Positions 1 to 11,473 of a stretch of DNA of 64,000 nt are shown here, one piece after another. The position numbers were made by a program, and so were the translations under genes. Within the stretch, counting starts at the first letter, position 1. Each line of letters starts with the position of its first letter. The notes under the pieces are model-generated. The model was given only the letters and a program-made list of their open reading frames with translations, had not been told where the DNA came from and searched no databases. This DNA is from Euborellia annulipes (taxonomy: Eukaryota > Arthropoda > Insecta > Dermaptera > Anisolabididae): contig JAKCPI010009310.1 in assembly GCA_023213315.1 (NCBI GenBank), forward strand, positions 124,001-188,000, read 5' to 3'.

Positions 1-73
1 CCGGGAGAGTCCCGGATAGGATATTATTCACAAAAAATCTTAAGTTCATGAATAATTAACCGTTAAAATAAAC

Positions 74-205
74 TCTATATATAAAAATGAAAAGGGAAAA
101 TGTATGTACCGGTATGTATATAAGCCGAAGGCGAGCAGGGGGTCCAGGGGGCGCAGCCCCCTGGCTAGACGGAAAGCCCCGCCGAAGGCGGGGCTTTGCG
201 TCTAG
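74..205 (+). mobile_element. Short Helitron-like element (132 bp)
   Basis: Starts TCTATATATAAAAATG. Ends with a perfect 11-bp hairpin (AAAGCCCCGCC, loop GAA) at about 172-196, four bases, then CTAG followed by host T. A hairpin a few bases before CTRR-T is the Helitron 3' signature. The middle is a GC-rich CCAGGGGGCGCAGCCCCCTGG-type inverted repeat. Too short to code; non-autonomous. Confidence 0.6.
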
Positions 206-255
206 TTGATTTATATGAATTTCAATCTAATAAAAAATAAAAAAAAATAAAAAAA

Positions 256-395
256 TTCTGTTACCATGGCAACCATTTCTCCTATCTTTCCTACGAAGAA
301 CATGAATAAAATGGTCTTCAGTACATTTCAACGGCAAAATGAGAATATACATTTTAAAGAGCATCTAAAAAATAGTTGATTTATGAATTTAAAAA
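256..395 (+). repeat. Family F2 fragment
   Basis: Shares the core F2 segment (TTACCATGGCAACCATTTCT, then AAAATGAGAATATACATTTT and AGCATCTAAAAAATAGTTGA) with the full copies at 12675 and 36292. Both terminal hairpins are absent. Confidence 0.75.
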
Positions 396-448
396 AAATC
401 CTTGGGCCGCATGTGGCCCGCGGGCCACGGTTTGTCCTCCCCTGATTT
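396..448. mobile_element. hAT-like MITE end fragment
   Basis: A GC-rich patch (GGCCGCATGTGGCCCGCGGG) ends CCTCCCCTG, resembling the terminal region of hAT MITEs with CAGGGG-type ends. The partner end is not visible. Confidence 0.3.
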
Positions 449-527
449 AAGTAATAGTTAAGGTAAATATTTTTTCGAAATGAAATTAATATTCCCCGTG
501 TAGCATTGCAGTTATTTCATTTCACCT

Positions 528-715
528 TTTTACTTTCTCTTACCTATATGCTGTATTAATATAGGTCTATATAAGCTTTCTATATAGAGAGAAAAAGTAT
601 TGGATTTGTGTCAAAAATTCGTGAATGTCCAGATTTTGATGCAAATGAACGTTTTGAGGTTTCCTTAGTCCAACAAAGTGGGTCCCGTAAAGTGGTCTGT
701 CTCTCTCTCGGATAG
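528..715 (-). repeat. Family F2 fragment, AT-hairpin end
   Basis: Begins TTTTTACTTTCTCTTACC and runs through AGAGAGAAAAAGTATTGGAT and the CGTTTTGAGGT block to a CT-rich stretch. This is the minus-strand version of the right end of F2, truncated. A local open frame on the minus strand is a by-product. Confidence 0.75.
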
Positions 716-1159
716 GGGCTCGGGGAGGTGGCTTGGCACGGTTCTGCGCTGCTCGGGAGGCGCTATCGGCCTGTTTACTAAACCCCATCTATTAAATGTG
801 GATTTTTTATTGTTTTTCTCATGCTTCCCTTTACAAAAGTCAAAATAAGATAAGAGAGATCTTTTCCTAAAATAATTTGATCAAATTCCGGGAGGTACCT
901 ATTTTTTCCGGCTATTTGGGCTAATAAAAAGTAATTATATGTTTAAAATTATTTAATTGATTTAAACGATAAATTATTATATATAGATTAAGAGACATTT
1001 ATAAATTTTATTTAAATAAATATTAAAAATTAACGCTATTTAAAAGTAGACTTATTTGGAGAATTATTTATTTTTTTATAGATAAGGGTAGCAATTTAGC
1101 TTTTGGGCTTAAAGTGTAAGAGTAAATCGATGGATCATTCATTCATAATTACATTGCAT

Positions 1160-1493
1160 GACTCGTATTTAACCAAGAAAACCTCCCGATAAGCTATAGA
1201 AGGTATTTTTTTTAAATAAATGACCTATAATTTTATCGAGGACCATTAATATAAATCTGTGACAAAAAAATAAATTTTCATTCTATTTATTATTATTATT
1301 TATTCGAATAAATGTATTATAAATTAGTTAATAATAAGTATAGGTAATTTTTAAAAAATATATAAAATTGTTGAAAAGGGATTAAAGTAAATTGCTTTCT
1401 TATGCTTATCATTAAAATCAGCATGTCTAAAGAATAATATAGGCTATAATCGGGCTATAAGTTAGAAATTAACATAATTGAGAAATAAAAAAA
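1160..1493 (+). repeat. Direct duplication, copy 1
   Basis: About 334 bp beginning GACTCGTATTTAACCAAG and ending in GAGAAATAAAAAAA. It is repeated almost identically at 1793-2119, with a few small indels (for example GCTTAT missing from copy 2). The two copies lie directly on either side of an F2 fragment. Confidence 0.9.
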
Positions 1494-1792
1494 TCTGGTG
1501 TGACTGGCGCACAGCACACAACTTTCTCTTACCTTCGGTAATCGAAAGTTGTGTACTGTGCTTGTCTCACCAGATTTTTTGTGTCGACATGTATTTAGTT
1601 TCCGACAGTACCGTTCATTCGATTTTCAAGATGTAAAAAAAAGTTGTGTTCTGTGCTTGTCACACCAGATTTTTTGTGTCGACATATATTTAGTTCCCGA
1701 CAGTACGGAACATATGAATTCAAGATGTAAAATTTATAAGTATGGGAAAATATTTATATTTTGTTACCATGGCAACCATTTTTCCTATCTTT
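1494..1792 (+). repeat. Family F2 fragment, left hairpin end, internally duplicated
   Basis: Starts with the CTGGTGTGACTGGCGCACAG hairpin. The segment from GTTGTGT to GTCGACAT occurs twice in tandem (about 1548-1590 and 1645-1685). It continues through TTATAAGTATGGGAAAATAT and stops abruptly at CCTATCTTT, where the second copy of the flanking duplication begins. Confidence 0.85.
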
Positions 1793-2119
1793 GACTCGTA
1801 TTTAACCAAGAAAACCTCCCGATAAGCTATAGAAGGTATTTTTTTTTAAATAAATGACCTATAATTTTATCGAGGACCATTAATATAAATCTGTGACAAA
1901 AAAATAAATTTTCATTCTATTTATTATTATTATTTATTCGAATAAATGTATTATAAATTAGTTAATAATAAGTATAGGTAATTTTTAAAATATATAAAAT
2001 TGTTGAAAAGGGATTAAAGTAAATTGCTTTCTTATCATTAAAATCAGCATGTCTAAAGAATAATATAGGCTATAATCGGGCTATAAGTTAGAAATTAACA
2101 TAATTGAGAAATAAAAAAA
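1793..2119 (+). repeat. Direct duplication, copy 2
   Basis: Second copy of the 1160-1493 sequence. It differs by short indels and begins exactly where the F2 fragment ends. Confidence 0.9.
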
Positions 2120-2249
2120 GCATTTCAATCCATTTCTTTTTTTCATGTGATTTCACATTTTATTTTTTATAGGAAAAATTGAATTTAAATTATAATTTTA
2201 CTATCCTCTGACTATCAAAGTCCTTTCTAAAGACACTATTTAACTATTT

Positions 2250-2716
2250 CTCGCAACTTTCCTATGAAGTACATGAGTAAAGTGTGCGTGAAACAATTTT
2301 GAGAGCAAAATGAGAATATACATTTTAAAGAGTATCTAAAAAATGATTGATTTTTGAATGCTAATCAAAATCGTTGGAGCGAATTTTGAGAAAATCGAAA
2401 AAAAACTGAAAAGGTGCATCACTACTAGTACATTTTGACCGATTTTGTTAAAAACCCTCGTGTCACGTGCCAGGGTGTACCTAACTAAACCTCAATGCTC
2501 TTTTCGATCTTGAGATATTTTTTTTTAAAGACAGGCAGACAGACCATTTTACGAGACTCTGTTTTTTGTACTCAGTGAAACTCAAAACATTTATTACTAT
2601 CAAAATCTCGACATTGAATTTTTGACATGAATCCAATACTTTCTCTCTATATTGTACTTTATAAACATAAACATTACTAACATATATGTCTTAATATATA
2701 GGTAAGAGAAAGTTAT
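2250..2716 (+). repeat. Family F2, diverged copy lacking the left end
   Basis: Matches F2 from CTTTCCTATGAAGTACATGA to the terminal GGTAAGAGAAAGT. The loop of the right hairpin is expanded with AT-rich sequence. The AGACAGGCAGACAGACC tract is present but short. Confidence 0.75.
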
Positions 2717-3482
2717 AATTATTTTATTCAAATAAGGACAAATTCCAAATATTTTTCATCCTTTAAAAAAGTTAATTAGATTTTTAAATAGAAATTGAGA
2801 ACGTTGTTATTTTGTTTATTAAAATAATATTTTATCAAACCAAATGTTATATGTAAAATTCATCTCTCTCAAGTTATTTTATTACAAAAAGTAGAGTTTA
2901 AACTAATATTTTAGATGAGTAACATGTTTTCATATATAATCAATATAAAAATATGTTATTCAATGGTAAAAATGGCGAAGAGCTAACGGGGTTTGAAATG
3001 AGTCTTTTGCATATAAAAAATTTTAAAATTATATTTTTTCTAAAGTATTGTATTTTAATTTCATTTATTAAACCGGGAGACAGTGGCCATCCCCACAATA
3101 TTTATAAATTATTAAAATAATAACAGAATCACATCTTCGACAAATCCCTTTTATTGATTAGCTAACTATCTAATTTTAATCAATATCCATCTTTGGGAAA
3201 AAAACCTAATTACATTGAATTCCGAGTTAACAATATAGCTGGAAAAAACTTCATCAAAACATAACAATAGTTGTCGTTGACCCGACATACTGATTCAAAT
3301 AAAAACGAATATGTCAAATAACTTCACCAGTGGTATTTATCTTTGGTATACAAAATTTAAAAAAAGGAGTTACAAATGAATTCCACACCCTTCTAGCAAT
3401 TGACAATGTCAATATTGATAAAAAATAGACTTTCAAAATATCTTATTTTTACCTTACTTTTACTAAAATAAAAATATATTCG
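2717..3482. other. AT-rich intergenic DNA, no gene seen
   Basis: Low-complexity AT-rich DNA without coding signals or a recognised repeat. If the Sidestep gene extends this way, a tail exon could hide here, but none is recognisable. Confidence 0.5.
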
Positions 3483-3776
3483 TTAGGATTAGGTAGATGT
3501 AGGCAAAAAAAACTATTTGATTATCATTGACGTTTCGGAATCACATCAATCTCATCTTCAGGACGATAAACTGTTATTGTTGCTTAGATAGATGCAATTT
3601 CGGTTCATACAAAAATAAATGATTAAATTTGCATATACCATTGTACATCTAATCTAAGCAACAATAACAGTTTAGCGTCCTGAAGATGGGATCGATGTGA
3701 TTCCGAAATGTCGACGATAATCAAATGAGTTTTTTTTTATCACTTGCTGGCTGCCTACATCTACCTAATCCTAATA
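3483..3776. repeat. Foldback with hammerhead-like arms (Penelope-like pLTR type)
   Basis: Inverted arms of about 110-120 bp (3483-3590 and 3653-3776), both ending in the TTAGGATTAGGTAGATGTAG sequence or its complement, around a spacer of about 60 bp. Each arm carries GACGTTTCGGAATCACATC or its complement next to CTTCAGGACG, the hammerhead-like motif of this window. Confidence 0.85.
3676..3716 (+). ncRNA. Hammerhead-like ribozyme motif
   Basis: Reads CGTC-CTGAAGA-T-GGGATC-GATGT-GATTCC-GAAATGTC-GACG. Stem I CGUC/GACG and stem II GGGAUC/GAUUCC (one G-U) both form. The core has the CUGANGA and GAAA boxes. One unpaired base (T3687) lies between the CUGANGA box and stem II, which the canonical consensus lacks, so cleavage is uncertain. 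Confidence 0.5.
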
Positions 3777-4052
3777 ATTACCACTCAGTCATCGAATTTC
3801 TTCTACTTAAAAATATATTCGTCTGAAACGTAAGTATGGAGGCCTATTTGCCAGGCGGAAATAATTTGTTTTCAACTACAGTGATGGAGGTGGGGAGGGG
3901 CGATAATATAGATAATATTTCTTTATTATTATTTATCAAAATACCTATAAGGATAACAAATCAATAGAAGACTTTGGCACGATTGAAAATAATTCCAAAC
4001 GGAATATTATTCATTAATATCTGGTTGAATGAAACGAAATTTTGATACAGAC

Positions 4053-4255
4053 CTTTTGTTGCTTTACGGCATCATCGTCAAGATGTGCGCAGCCCTGTCT
4101 TCCAAGACCACTAGGAGATCCATGTAGCCTCCTTCGACGGACTGCTAGCACTGCTACCGCTAGGACAGCAATGCCTAGTGTGAGCACTAAGCCTGTGAGC
4201 AGAGCAGCCAGCGGCACCACCGACATGCCGCCTAGACTCGCGTCCAACGCTGATT
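4053..4255 (-). CDS. Sidestep-family receptor, transmembrane and juxtamembrane exon
   Basis: Exon of 203 nt starting in phase 1 after an acceptor ATTTCAATGCAG, matching the phase-1 end of the FN3 exon, and ending in phase 0 at a GTCTGT donor, which is weaker than the other two donors. It begins ESALDASLGGMSVVPL. One hydrophobic helix of about 25 residues follows (LAALLTGLVLTLGIAVLAVAV) and then a stop-transfer patch VRRRRLHG, as expected for a type I receptor. The remaining residues (HLDDDAVKQQK) start the cytoplasmic tail. No tail exon could be recognised between here and position 1, so the C terminus may lie outside the window or in a poorly conserved exon. The overlapping plus-strand open frame is a shadow of this exon. 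Confidence 0.8.
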
Positions 4256-4894
4256 CTGCATTGAAATTAATCAGAAATAAGTCATGCTTCCAAAATAAAT
4301 GCATATAGAACTATATATTAAAAAAAAAAAAAAATAGATGTCTATAGAAAAAAATGGACTTGGCCTTCATTTGAATTCAAAATCTGGAAAATTGAAAAAT
4401 TTTGAAGAGCACATCGGATATTTTTTTTAAGATGACCTACAGTCTGTTTTAAGTTTACCCATGGAAGACCCGCAATCCGAAACATGTGGGAAATTTAATT
4501 ATTATAAATAATCGATGACTGGGGCATATAGGGCTACGTATAATATTCAGTATACCGGGGTATACTCAATATTTACTGATGGATAACGGTGAAGGCTCCA
4601 CACGCTGATTAAACGGGACCACCCATCCGAGGCCGTGCTGCTCCCTAACTGAAATAATCTAGGTGGCTATTGTTCTAATCCGTTGCCAGACCCCTCCCCT
4701 CCCCTTCCCCTTACCCTGACTGCTTATATACCGTAATTAAATTTTCTTTTTTTTTCCTTTAGTGCTTATACGTATTTACAAATAGACTAATAATTTTTTT
4801 TTTTTTTAAAGAGATGTATACATTTCCTAATAATCCTGATATGTACATTTAGGTACCCGTATATTAATTGACTGATAAATGGTGATACATGATT

Positions 4895-5005
4895 AAGAAA
4901 AGGCTCCGGTACAGGTGGACTCGAGCGCCAATTAGAGAGAGGTCCAGTCCGGTGAAGCACTTTTAGCCAAAAGTTAAGCCCGCTGAAGACGGGCGACGCA
5001 GCTAG
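4895..5005 (+). mobile_element. Helitron-like 3' end
   Basis: Hairpin GCCCGCTGAAGACGGGC followed by GACGCAG and CTAG-T (T at 5006). This matches the 3' termini at 205 and 11163. The 5' end was not located; the left boundary is approximate. Confidence 0.45.
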
Positions 5006-5351
5006 TTATTCTGATATAATTATTTAAAAATATTTTATAAAGTTTCCCATAAAAATATCATAAATGTTTAAGAAATAGAAATCAAATGAGGCTGCAGAGA
5101 GATTTGAAGTTTCTAGAAAATTAACTTTTTTGATCTTTATAAAAGAGGAAATGCTTATTTTCCTTCTCCCATCCACTAGTTTCCTCATTTTGATAAGAGG
5201 ACTGACATTAAATATTTTTTAAAGATTAAAAAGAATAAAATTAGATGGAGAGTATATAAGCGTACAAAGAACTATGTTAACTAAACGAGGAAAATTAGAA
5301 AAAGTAATTATCTAATTAGATATTACTTCATGTACCCGAAAAAAGATATAA

Positions 5352-5445
5352 GGGTGTGTCGCCGAGAGTCGAACCACGGATCCACCGATTTGCGCTCAGT
5401 GTGCCCTTACCGTAATAAATCTCCGTTTCGCGGCTTACCTACGCG
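5352..5445 (-). repeat. tRNA-like SINE or tRNA-derived fragment
   Basis: On the minus strand GTGGTTCGACTCTCGGC looks like a T arm/B box, and a weak A-box-like GTAAGCCGCG lies upstream. A full cloverleaf cannot be drawn, so a working tRNA is unlikely. Confidence 0.3.
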
Positions 5446-5719
5446 ATATATATAATATCTTAAATATTATATATAATTTCTTATTTATAAAGTAATTATC
5501 ATTTGAATTAAACAATGAATTCATTGGTAAATTGAGTTTTTCGCTTCTTAAATTTATGAAAAATAATTATTATTCTCAATGATTAGAATGAGAATTGGTA
5601 ATAATAACTTGAATTTAGCCAGAGTATATAAGATAACCAGAGAAAATTTATTTGTAAATTAATGAAAATTTAATACTAAATTTTAATAATGCAGGACGAT
5701 GAGGAGATCTGAGGGTATT

Positions 5720-5888
5720 AGTTATTAAAATTCATAAATCAATTATTTTTTAGACACCCTTTAACAATTTATATGCTCATTTTGCTTTCGAAATTGTTTG
5801 AAGCACACTTTACTCTTGTATTTACAATTCTAATGTACCTTACTAGCAGAAATTAAAATATATGTCGACACAAAAAATCTGGTGCGTT
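5720..5888 (-). repeat. Family F2 fragment
   Basis: Minus-strand F2 sequence from AAATCAATTATTTTTTAGAC to GTCGACACAAAAAATCTGGT. It stops within the left hairpin and is diverged. Confidence 0.7.
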
Positions 5889-5924
5889 CAGTCACATTTT
5901 TAAAAAAGAAAATATTTTAAAATA

Positions 5925-6300
5925 ATTTCTTTACTTCAAATGAGAAATGATATAATAATCCTTTTGTTCTCACACACACACGTGCGATTCTCACATCGAC
6001 GAATATATATAACGGGTATATAGATATACTTTTCTACATGTTTTTATTCTTGTTGATACAGGCTGACGACGGCTTCACACCTGGTTATCCTTTGTGCTAC
6101 ATTCATTAAGGCAGAGAAAGCCGTTCCTGTAAGACGTGGTTCGAGCGCTCATCGGTTTTATCTCCAGGAACTCTTCATTTGGTGAGTAACTCTTGAAATT
6201 TTTAGAATTCTAATTCATTTTTAAATTCAATATAAGCTGACTTATAAATCTTTGTCATATTCAAAGAGTTAATTATTAAAAACATGTCAAAATGATTATT
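5925..6300 (+). repeat. Exon-like cassette repeat, copy A
   Basis: Contains an exon-like segment 6062-6181 (120 nt) with acceptor TTCTTGTTGATACAG and donor GTGAGTAA. Upstream ACTTCAAATGAGAAATGATA and downstream AAATCTTTGTCATATTCAAA are shared with the copy at 49894, and the downstream part with the copy at 22007. One frame of the segment is open, but the three copies do not share an open frame, so it looks non-coding. Confidence 0.5.
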
Positions 6301-7794
6301 TCATTAAAAGCACATTCTCTAGTGCAAATGAAGTTAATCTTAAAAGTTTTGAGATTAATACAGAGGTGTTTAGAACATTTTTTTTATTATTATTAATATT
6401 ATCTATTTCGATGTTGTATTCCCGTCTATACGACTAGCCTCAGAGATAAATATTTTGGCCAACTTTTGGTACATTTCTATAAAAAAATAACATTCATTTG
6501 ATTTCTTTTTATCAAAGTAGTCTGAGCCTCTTAAATCCCCCCCCTTTGGACGTAAATTATAGATTCTTTTCATCGTAAGGGTGGAGTAAATTTGTAATTT
6601 AAAATCATCTTTTATAAATTAAAATCATTCATTCACCTTTTTATTATTAATTTTAAGATAATAGGCATATACAGTGTGGATAATCGGTTATAAGATTTTC
6701 TAATTTTCTAAAAAATTTTCACCTTTTACAAAGTCAGATGATTATAAGCCAACTTTTTAGCCGTCACTTTGATGTATTCAGAAAAGCATCACGTGATAAC
6801 GCGTGCAAAAGAAAAAGTCAAGTTTAAATTGAATTGACTGAAGTAAATAGACTAGATGAAAAAGTCACGCACAATTTCCCACATTTGAGAAGAAGGGGGG
6901 TGGAAAATGTCTATCTCGTCTGTCTGTCCGTCTCCGTCTTGTGTCCTCTCACCACTTTTTTTTTCTTTTTTTTTATCCCCTCCCTCTCTTCTCAACCCAT
7001 TCAGGAATGCCGGCCGAATTCTAAAGGTGTTTTTATTTTTCGATAGCCAAACGCATTTGTCCGATGCCAAACTTGTCTGTGAGAAGGCGATTCGCTTGAC
7101 CAGATAGGCGGTACTTTTATTTTATTTTTTATTTCTTTACCGATCAAATAAAAAAAAAAAAAACAGGTCAAATGATTTGTCAATATCATTTTTGATAGCT
7201 TTATGATTTACTATCTATCTTGACAAGAAAAATAAATAATCTCAGCGGTCAAAGGGATAGTTGAACAAAAATACTGAAAAATATTTTTTTTTTTTGGAAT
7301 ACGGCTGTTTGGAAATTTTATATAAATGCTAGCCTAAGCAATTAGGCTCTTGTAAATGTCGACAGGATGACATTTTAAGGAGCGGCTTGTTTCTTTCTAA
7401 ATATCAATAATCATCTAAACAATATGATCAGGATTCTAACAATCAAAATATACTCAATAGATATTATGCATATACTCAAATTTTACGTCCGAATGTCAAT
7501 ATAACGTGTGAAGAGTTGTTTCAATATTTAGACAAGACTTTATAATGAATGTGAGGGTTTCAAGAACATTCTTTACAACTCTAAACTTCTAAGTCCAAAT
7601 GCCCCCTCCCCCACCATTAAGCTGAAAAAATACTTAAATTGAGGTTCAAGCATACAAAACGAAAATCTTTCGTTAACTAGCCTATTAATTAACTTATTTA
7701 TTCAAGTAAATTAAATTCATTAAATTTTTAAATTTATTTACCTTATTAAATCATAACTAGGCTCTACCATTTGCTCAATGGGTAACTGTTTGAA

Positions 7795-8056
7795 TTTTTT
7801 TTTTTTTTTAAACACACTTTTTTCTCATTCACACTCACATTCACACTGTCTTTTCGGCAACTTAGGCCATATAAGACTAATCGATACTCGTATTTATACT
7901 GTATAATATATATTTATTTGGGGTCCAGGCATTCTTATTTAAGCCATTTTGGTATCCAATTGGCTTAAATAAAATCATCGGACTGCCTGGGGTCCGAACC
8001 CGCGACGTTTGGTATACGAGGTTAGCACGCTAACCTCTACGCCATGCCCCGAGGGC
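7795..8056 (-). repeat. SINE family 1 (tRNA-derived), near-complete copy
   Basis: On the minus strand it begins with GGGGCATGGCGTAGAGG (A-box-like) and has B box GGTTCGGACCCC about 50 nt downstream. It continues through ACCAAAATGGCTTAAATAAG and the GGCCTAAGTTGCCGAAAAGA body, and ends in GTGTGAATGTGAGTG followed by an A-rich tail. Both Pol III boxes are well kept. Other copies lie at 19330, 29845/30235, 31185, 44105, 49355 and 52793. Confidence 0.7.
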
Positions 8057-8221
8057 GAACTGTTTGAATTAAAAAGAAATTTATTAATTAACAATTAATT
8101 TTACCCAAATAATATGTTATCATTATTTAGTATGTTAATATTAAATGGGATTTGATGGCTGAATATATTTGATTAAATAGAGGCAGATTCAGCCAAATAA
8201 AAAAGCCTTTATGTGCTTATC

Positions 8222-8262
8222 GACTCCGGAGACGTTTCGAGATATATTTAATGTCTCATCAT
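8222..8262 (-). ncRNA. Hammerhead-like motif, diverged
   Basis: On the minus strand: ATGATGA-T-GAGA...TCTC-GAAACGTC-TCCGGAG. Stem II is GAGA/UCUC. The first base of the CUGANGA box is replaced by A, so the motif is probably dead. Confidence 0.35.
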
Positions 8263-8296
8263 CATACTGTTGATGATGATGATAATTCGGGGTCGT

Positions 8297-8520
8297 TTTA
8301 ACACGAGTAAAATAGGAATCCACACGCCCGCAGATAGTCTGCATAGTGAACTTTTAGGGACAGACTATACACGGCCGCACCAGGGACACACATTTTTCTT
8401 CTGGTCACTTATTTCGATCTACTGTGTACATCCCTGGTGCGGGCGTGTGGAACCTTGTGTGTCCCTAATGTTCACTATGCAGACTAGCTGCCGGATCCCT
8501 CGATCATTTTTACTCGGGAA
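8297..8520. repeat. Inverted repeat next to the hammerhead-like motif
   Basis: Left arm includes GTCTGCATAGTGAACTTTTAG and CGCACCAGGGACACA; right arm includes CATCCCTGGTGCGGGCGTG and CTAATGTTCACTATGCAGAC. The arms are shuffled rather than collinear, suggesting repeated foldback rearrangement. Confidence 0.6.
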
Positions 8521-8559
8521 GCATTTAAGCTTTTATTTGACTGAACCTGCCGTCATTTA

Positions 8560-10437
8560 AATGTTAAATTAATCTTTCTGATTTAAAAATTATCATTTCT
8601 GGCAATTGTTGCCTTACTTCCCGATTAGTAGTGTTAGGACTTTGAATATAATACTCGTTTTTTCTTCAAATGCCATTTTCTCACATTATCTGTATTTGAA
8701 TGTTTTAGGGTCTCAGAAGCCCTTAGACGAATCTAATTGTTACCAGATTTTTTGAGCTAAAGCCCTCTTTTCAGGAAAAATTATTGTGCATTAGAAGCTC
8801 ATTTGAGACCATTTTCTATAGATATTGATAGCCGTTTTCAAAGTTAAAACAATGTTGTAATTAAAACGTGCTTGTTTTTACAGCATTGTTGTTGACTATT
8901 TATTAGCTTATGTCTTGAGGATGTTTGAAGGTATCAAATACTGTACACTGTAGATATTATGGAATTTAAAGTGGATATTTTAGCCAAATGCATATTTTCC
9001 GAGTTTTTAGTATAGTTATACATACGATCCGTACCTTATTGATTATTGGAATTTGCGGCCATTTTTAGTCGTCTTGACTATAAATTTAAAAAATTAAATT
9101 AATTGATTTTACGATTATTATTATGGGAAATAAAAGATATTTTGGCATTAATCTTGGTTTATTTTAAATTAGTAATTAATAATACAAAAACTGTTACTAA
9201 CTACGGTAAATTACAAGGTTTCGGTCACTATTTCTATTCTTTTCACTTTGACACCAACTTATGTTAGTATTAATGTTTACTTGTCGAAGTTGCAATACAT
9301 GATGACGGTTGTCGAAATAGTGGCCGAATTTAATAAGATTTTTGTATTATTAAGTCTTTTGGCAAAGGATAAGAAAGTTGCTATCTTTAAATTCTACTCT
9401 TAATTCATATTCTCTTAAGTAGTTTCTAAAAGGAGGGATAAATGTAATTAATTTCGACATTCATATAATGTCTTTTGGACCTTTATAATTTATAAACGCA
9501 CACAAAGATAACCCTAAATCTAAATCATATATTATTAATTCTGAACGTGGTTCGAGGAAAGGTAAAAAAACTTCATTGTAAATACATAATGTTATCTATT
9601 GATTAACTTTTTATTATCATTTTACTATCTTTTAATAGATTTTTTTTTTTTTAAAGAAAAAATTTGTTTAATTGAGTTTATTTATTAATAAACCCAGAAT
9701 ATACTTAATGGACTTGAAGGGGAGTTTTTTTTTTTTTTTTTAAGAAAAGAGAGAATCATTCTTTCTCCCACACAAATGCATTCTTTTATTAAAAAAAAAT
9801 ATTCTTTTCTTATAAATTGAACTTGATTAGATGTTATTTTACTATTCTTAACAATAAGAACGAGAAAGTAATAGAATTATTCTTATTGCATATACTAGAT
9901 AATTAATTTTTCCCCTGACTGTATTTTCTCCCCTAAACTCCCCATTGGGCAATTGCGCTTCCCGAGGGTTTAGAAGCCCACTGTATTAAAGCAGAACAGT
10001 AAATTATTTTTTCAGCTGATTCTCTCATTTTAAAGCTTTTTTTTTAATATTTAAATGAAACAATTAATTATAACATATATATAAATTAATATATATGTAC
10101 GAATTGAGGGACACATGACAATTTTAAATTAATTAATTTTATGATCATTTTTTAATTTTAATGGATCAATCGAATTTCGCTATATTTAATATAACCTCTG
10201 TCGTATGATTAAAATAATATTAATTTTAATGAGAATATTCAAATTTTAAACGGTAATCATTCTTTTTATCCTCTCAATTTCATGATGACTTGATTATTGA
10301 GCAATTTTTAAGAATAAGAACTTTTTGCAAGTTTTTATATAGCTTTATTTTTTTTTATAAATATTATCTCCTTGTATTTTCCGTACTAAGCGCAATGTCC
10401 GCGACTAGACCTTTCTTCATTTTAAGCTTCTTTATGA
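8560..10437. other. AT-rich intronic DNA, one possible MITE
   Basis: Mostly low complexity. Between 9172 and 9357 there are inverted ends (AATAATACAAAAA and complement, plus GGTCACTATTTC and complement), a possible degraded MITE. T-tracts occur at 9640 and 9725. No exon seen on either strand. Confidence 0.4.
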
Positions 10438-10527
10438 AAAAAATCTCGACATCGAATTTTTGACATGAAACCAATACTTTCTCTCTTATATATATTACAT
10501 ATATACATAGGTAAGAGAAAGTAAAAA
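10438..10527 (+). repeat. Family F2 fragment, right hairpin end
   Basis: ATCTCGACATCGAATTTTTG through CTTTCTCTCTTATATATATT and GGTAAGAGAAAGTAAAAA, that is, only the last 90 bp or so of F2. Confidence 0.8.
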
Positions 10528-10982
10528 TACCCTAAATTCTAATAAAAAGTCTATATACTCGTACTACTTGAAAACTTGTTGTTTATATGAAAACCTGATT
10601 CAAAATTAATTTTTTTTTCTTATTTCGAGTGAAAGTTTTAATTTTTATTATAAGTTTTTGTTGTTCGCGTGTTTTTGGATTCATTTCAAATTCTTCCAAG
10701 TTTAATGAAAATTTCATGGTAAATATTTTCTTTTTTTTTAATGTTTTTATTTCTATTTACTTTCTCATAAGTAATTTATAAAAAAGTAGGGCTAATAATG
10801 TCGTAACAGATTTAAAGACCTCGTGAATTTGATGTATTATGATTGAATTTTTCTCTTACTTAAACAAATAAATACAGCCTAACAGAATGAGTGTCTCACA
10901 AGATATATTGTAAAACAATTGCTTAGAAACAGGTAGGCAACCTCCGGTTCTCTATGTGGTCCGCCCAACCTTTTTTAATCTA

Positions 10983-11163
10983 TACCAGTATATATAAAAA
11001 TGAAATGGAAAAATATAATGTATGTATGTACGTTTATGTTCTATAGAAATCCACAATTTTCAATGAATCTATTTGAAATTAAGTAGACATATAGTACAGG
11101 GACCAGGGAGTTACGTAGTAATCTCTTAAATATTTTGGAAGCGAAGGCGGGCGCCGCGGCTAG
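10983..11163 (+). mobile_element. Helitron-like element
   Basis: Starts near TATATATAAAAATGAAATGG, as in the element at 74, and ends GGCGGGCGCCGCGG-CTAG-T. The 3' hairpin is imperfect. Non-coding, about 180 bp. Confidence 0.5.
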
Positions 11164-11473
11164 TATTAATTTAATACTAAATAATTAGTTTTTCTCATCG
11201 AACTTGGAAATTTTTTGCCTAACTCCCCGAAATAAAATTAGGATAAGGGAGAGAAGTTGAAGTCCTTGGAGGAAGTGCATGCACTCTCTCTATCTCTCTT
11301 TCACCTGGTCCGGACCCCTTGGTATCGATTCCATCCCCTATCCCTCCCACTTCCAGAAAGCCGTCCTCCTTTTTTTAACCAGCAACCTTCCAAAATTCGG
11401 CGCACGTGTGTACGTGTCGCTCTGCGGTCGATTGGCGCAGCCAGCGAGAGAGCGAGGAGCTGATAGCAGCTCG

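Noticed and set aside
4042..4308. Plus-strand open frame opposite the TM exon
   Set aside because: Shadow of the minus-strand coding exon, which has proper splice sites, phase and a membrane helix.
7960..8056. tRNA gene
   Set aside because: A- and B-box-like motifs are present but no cloverleaf or acceptor stem forms, and the same sequence recurs with the SINE body at five or more places.
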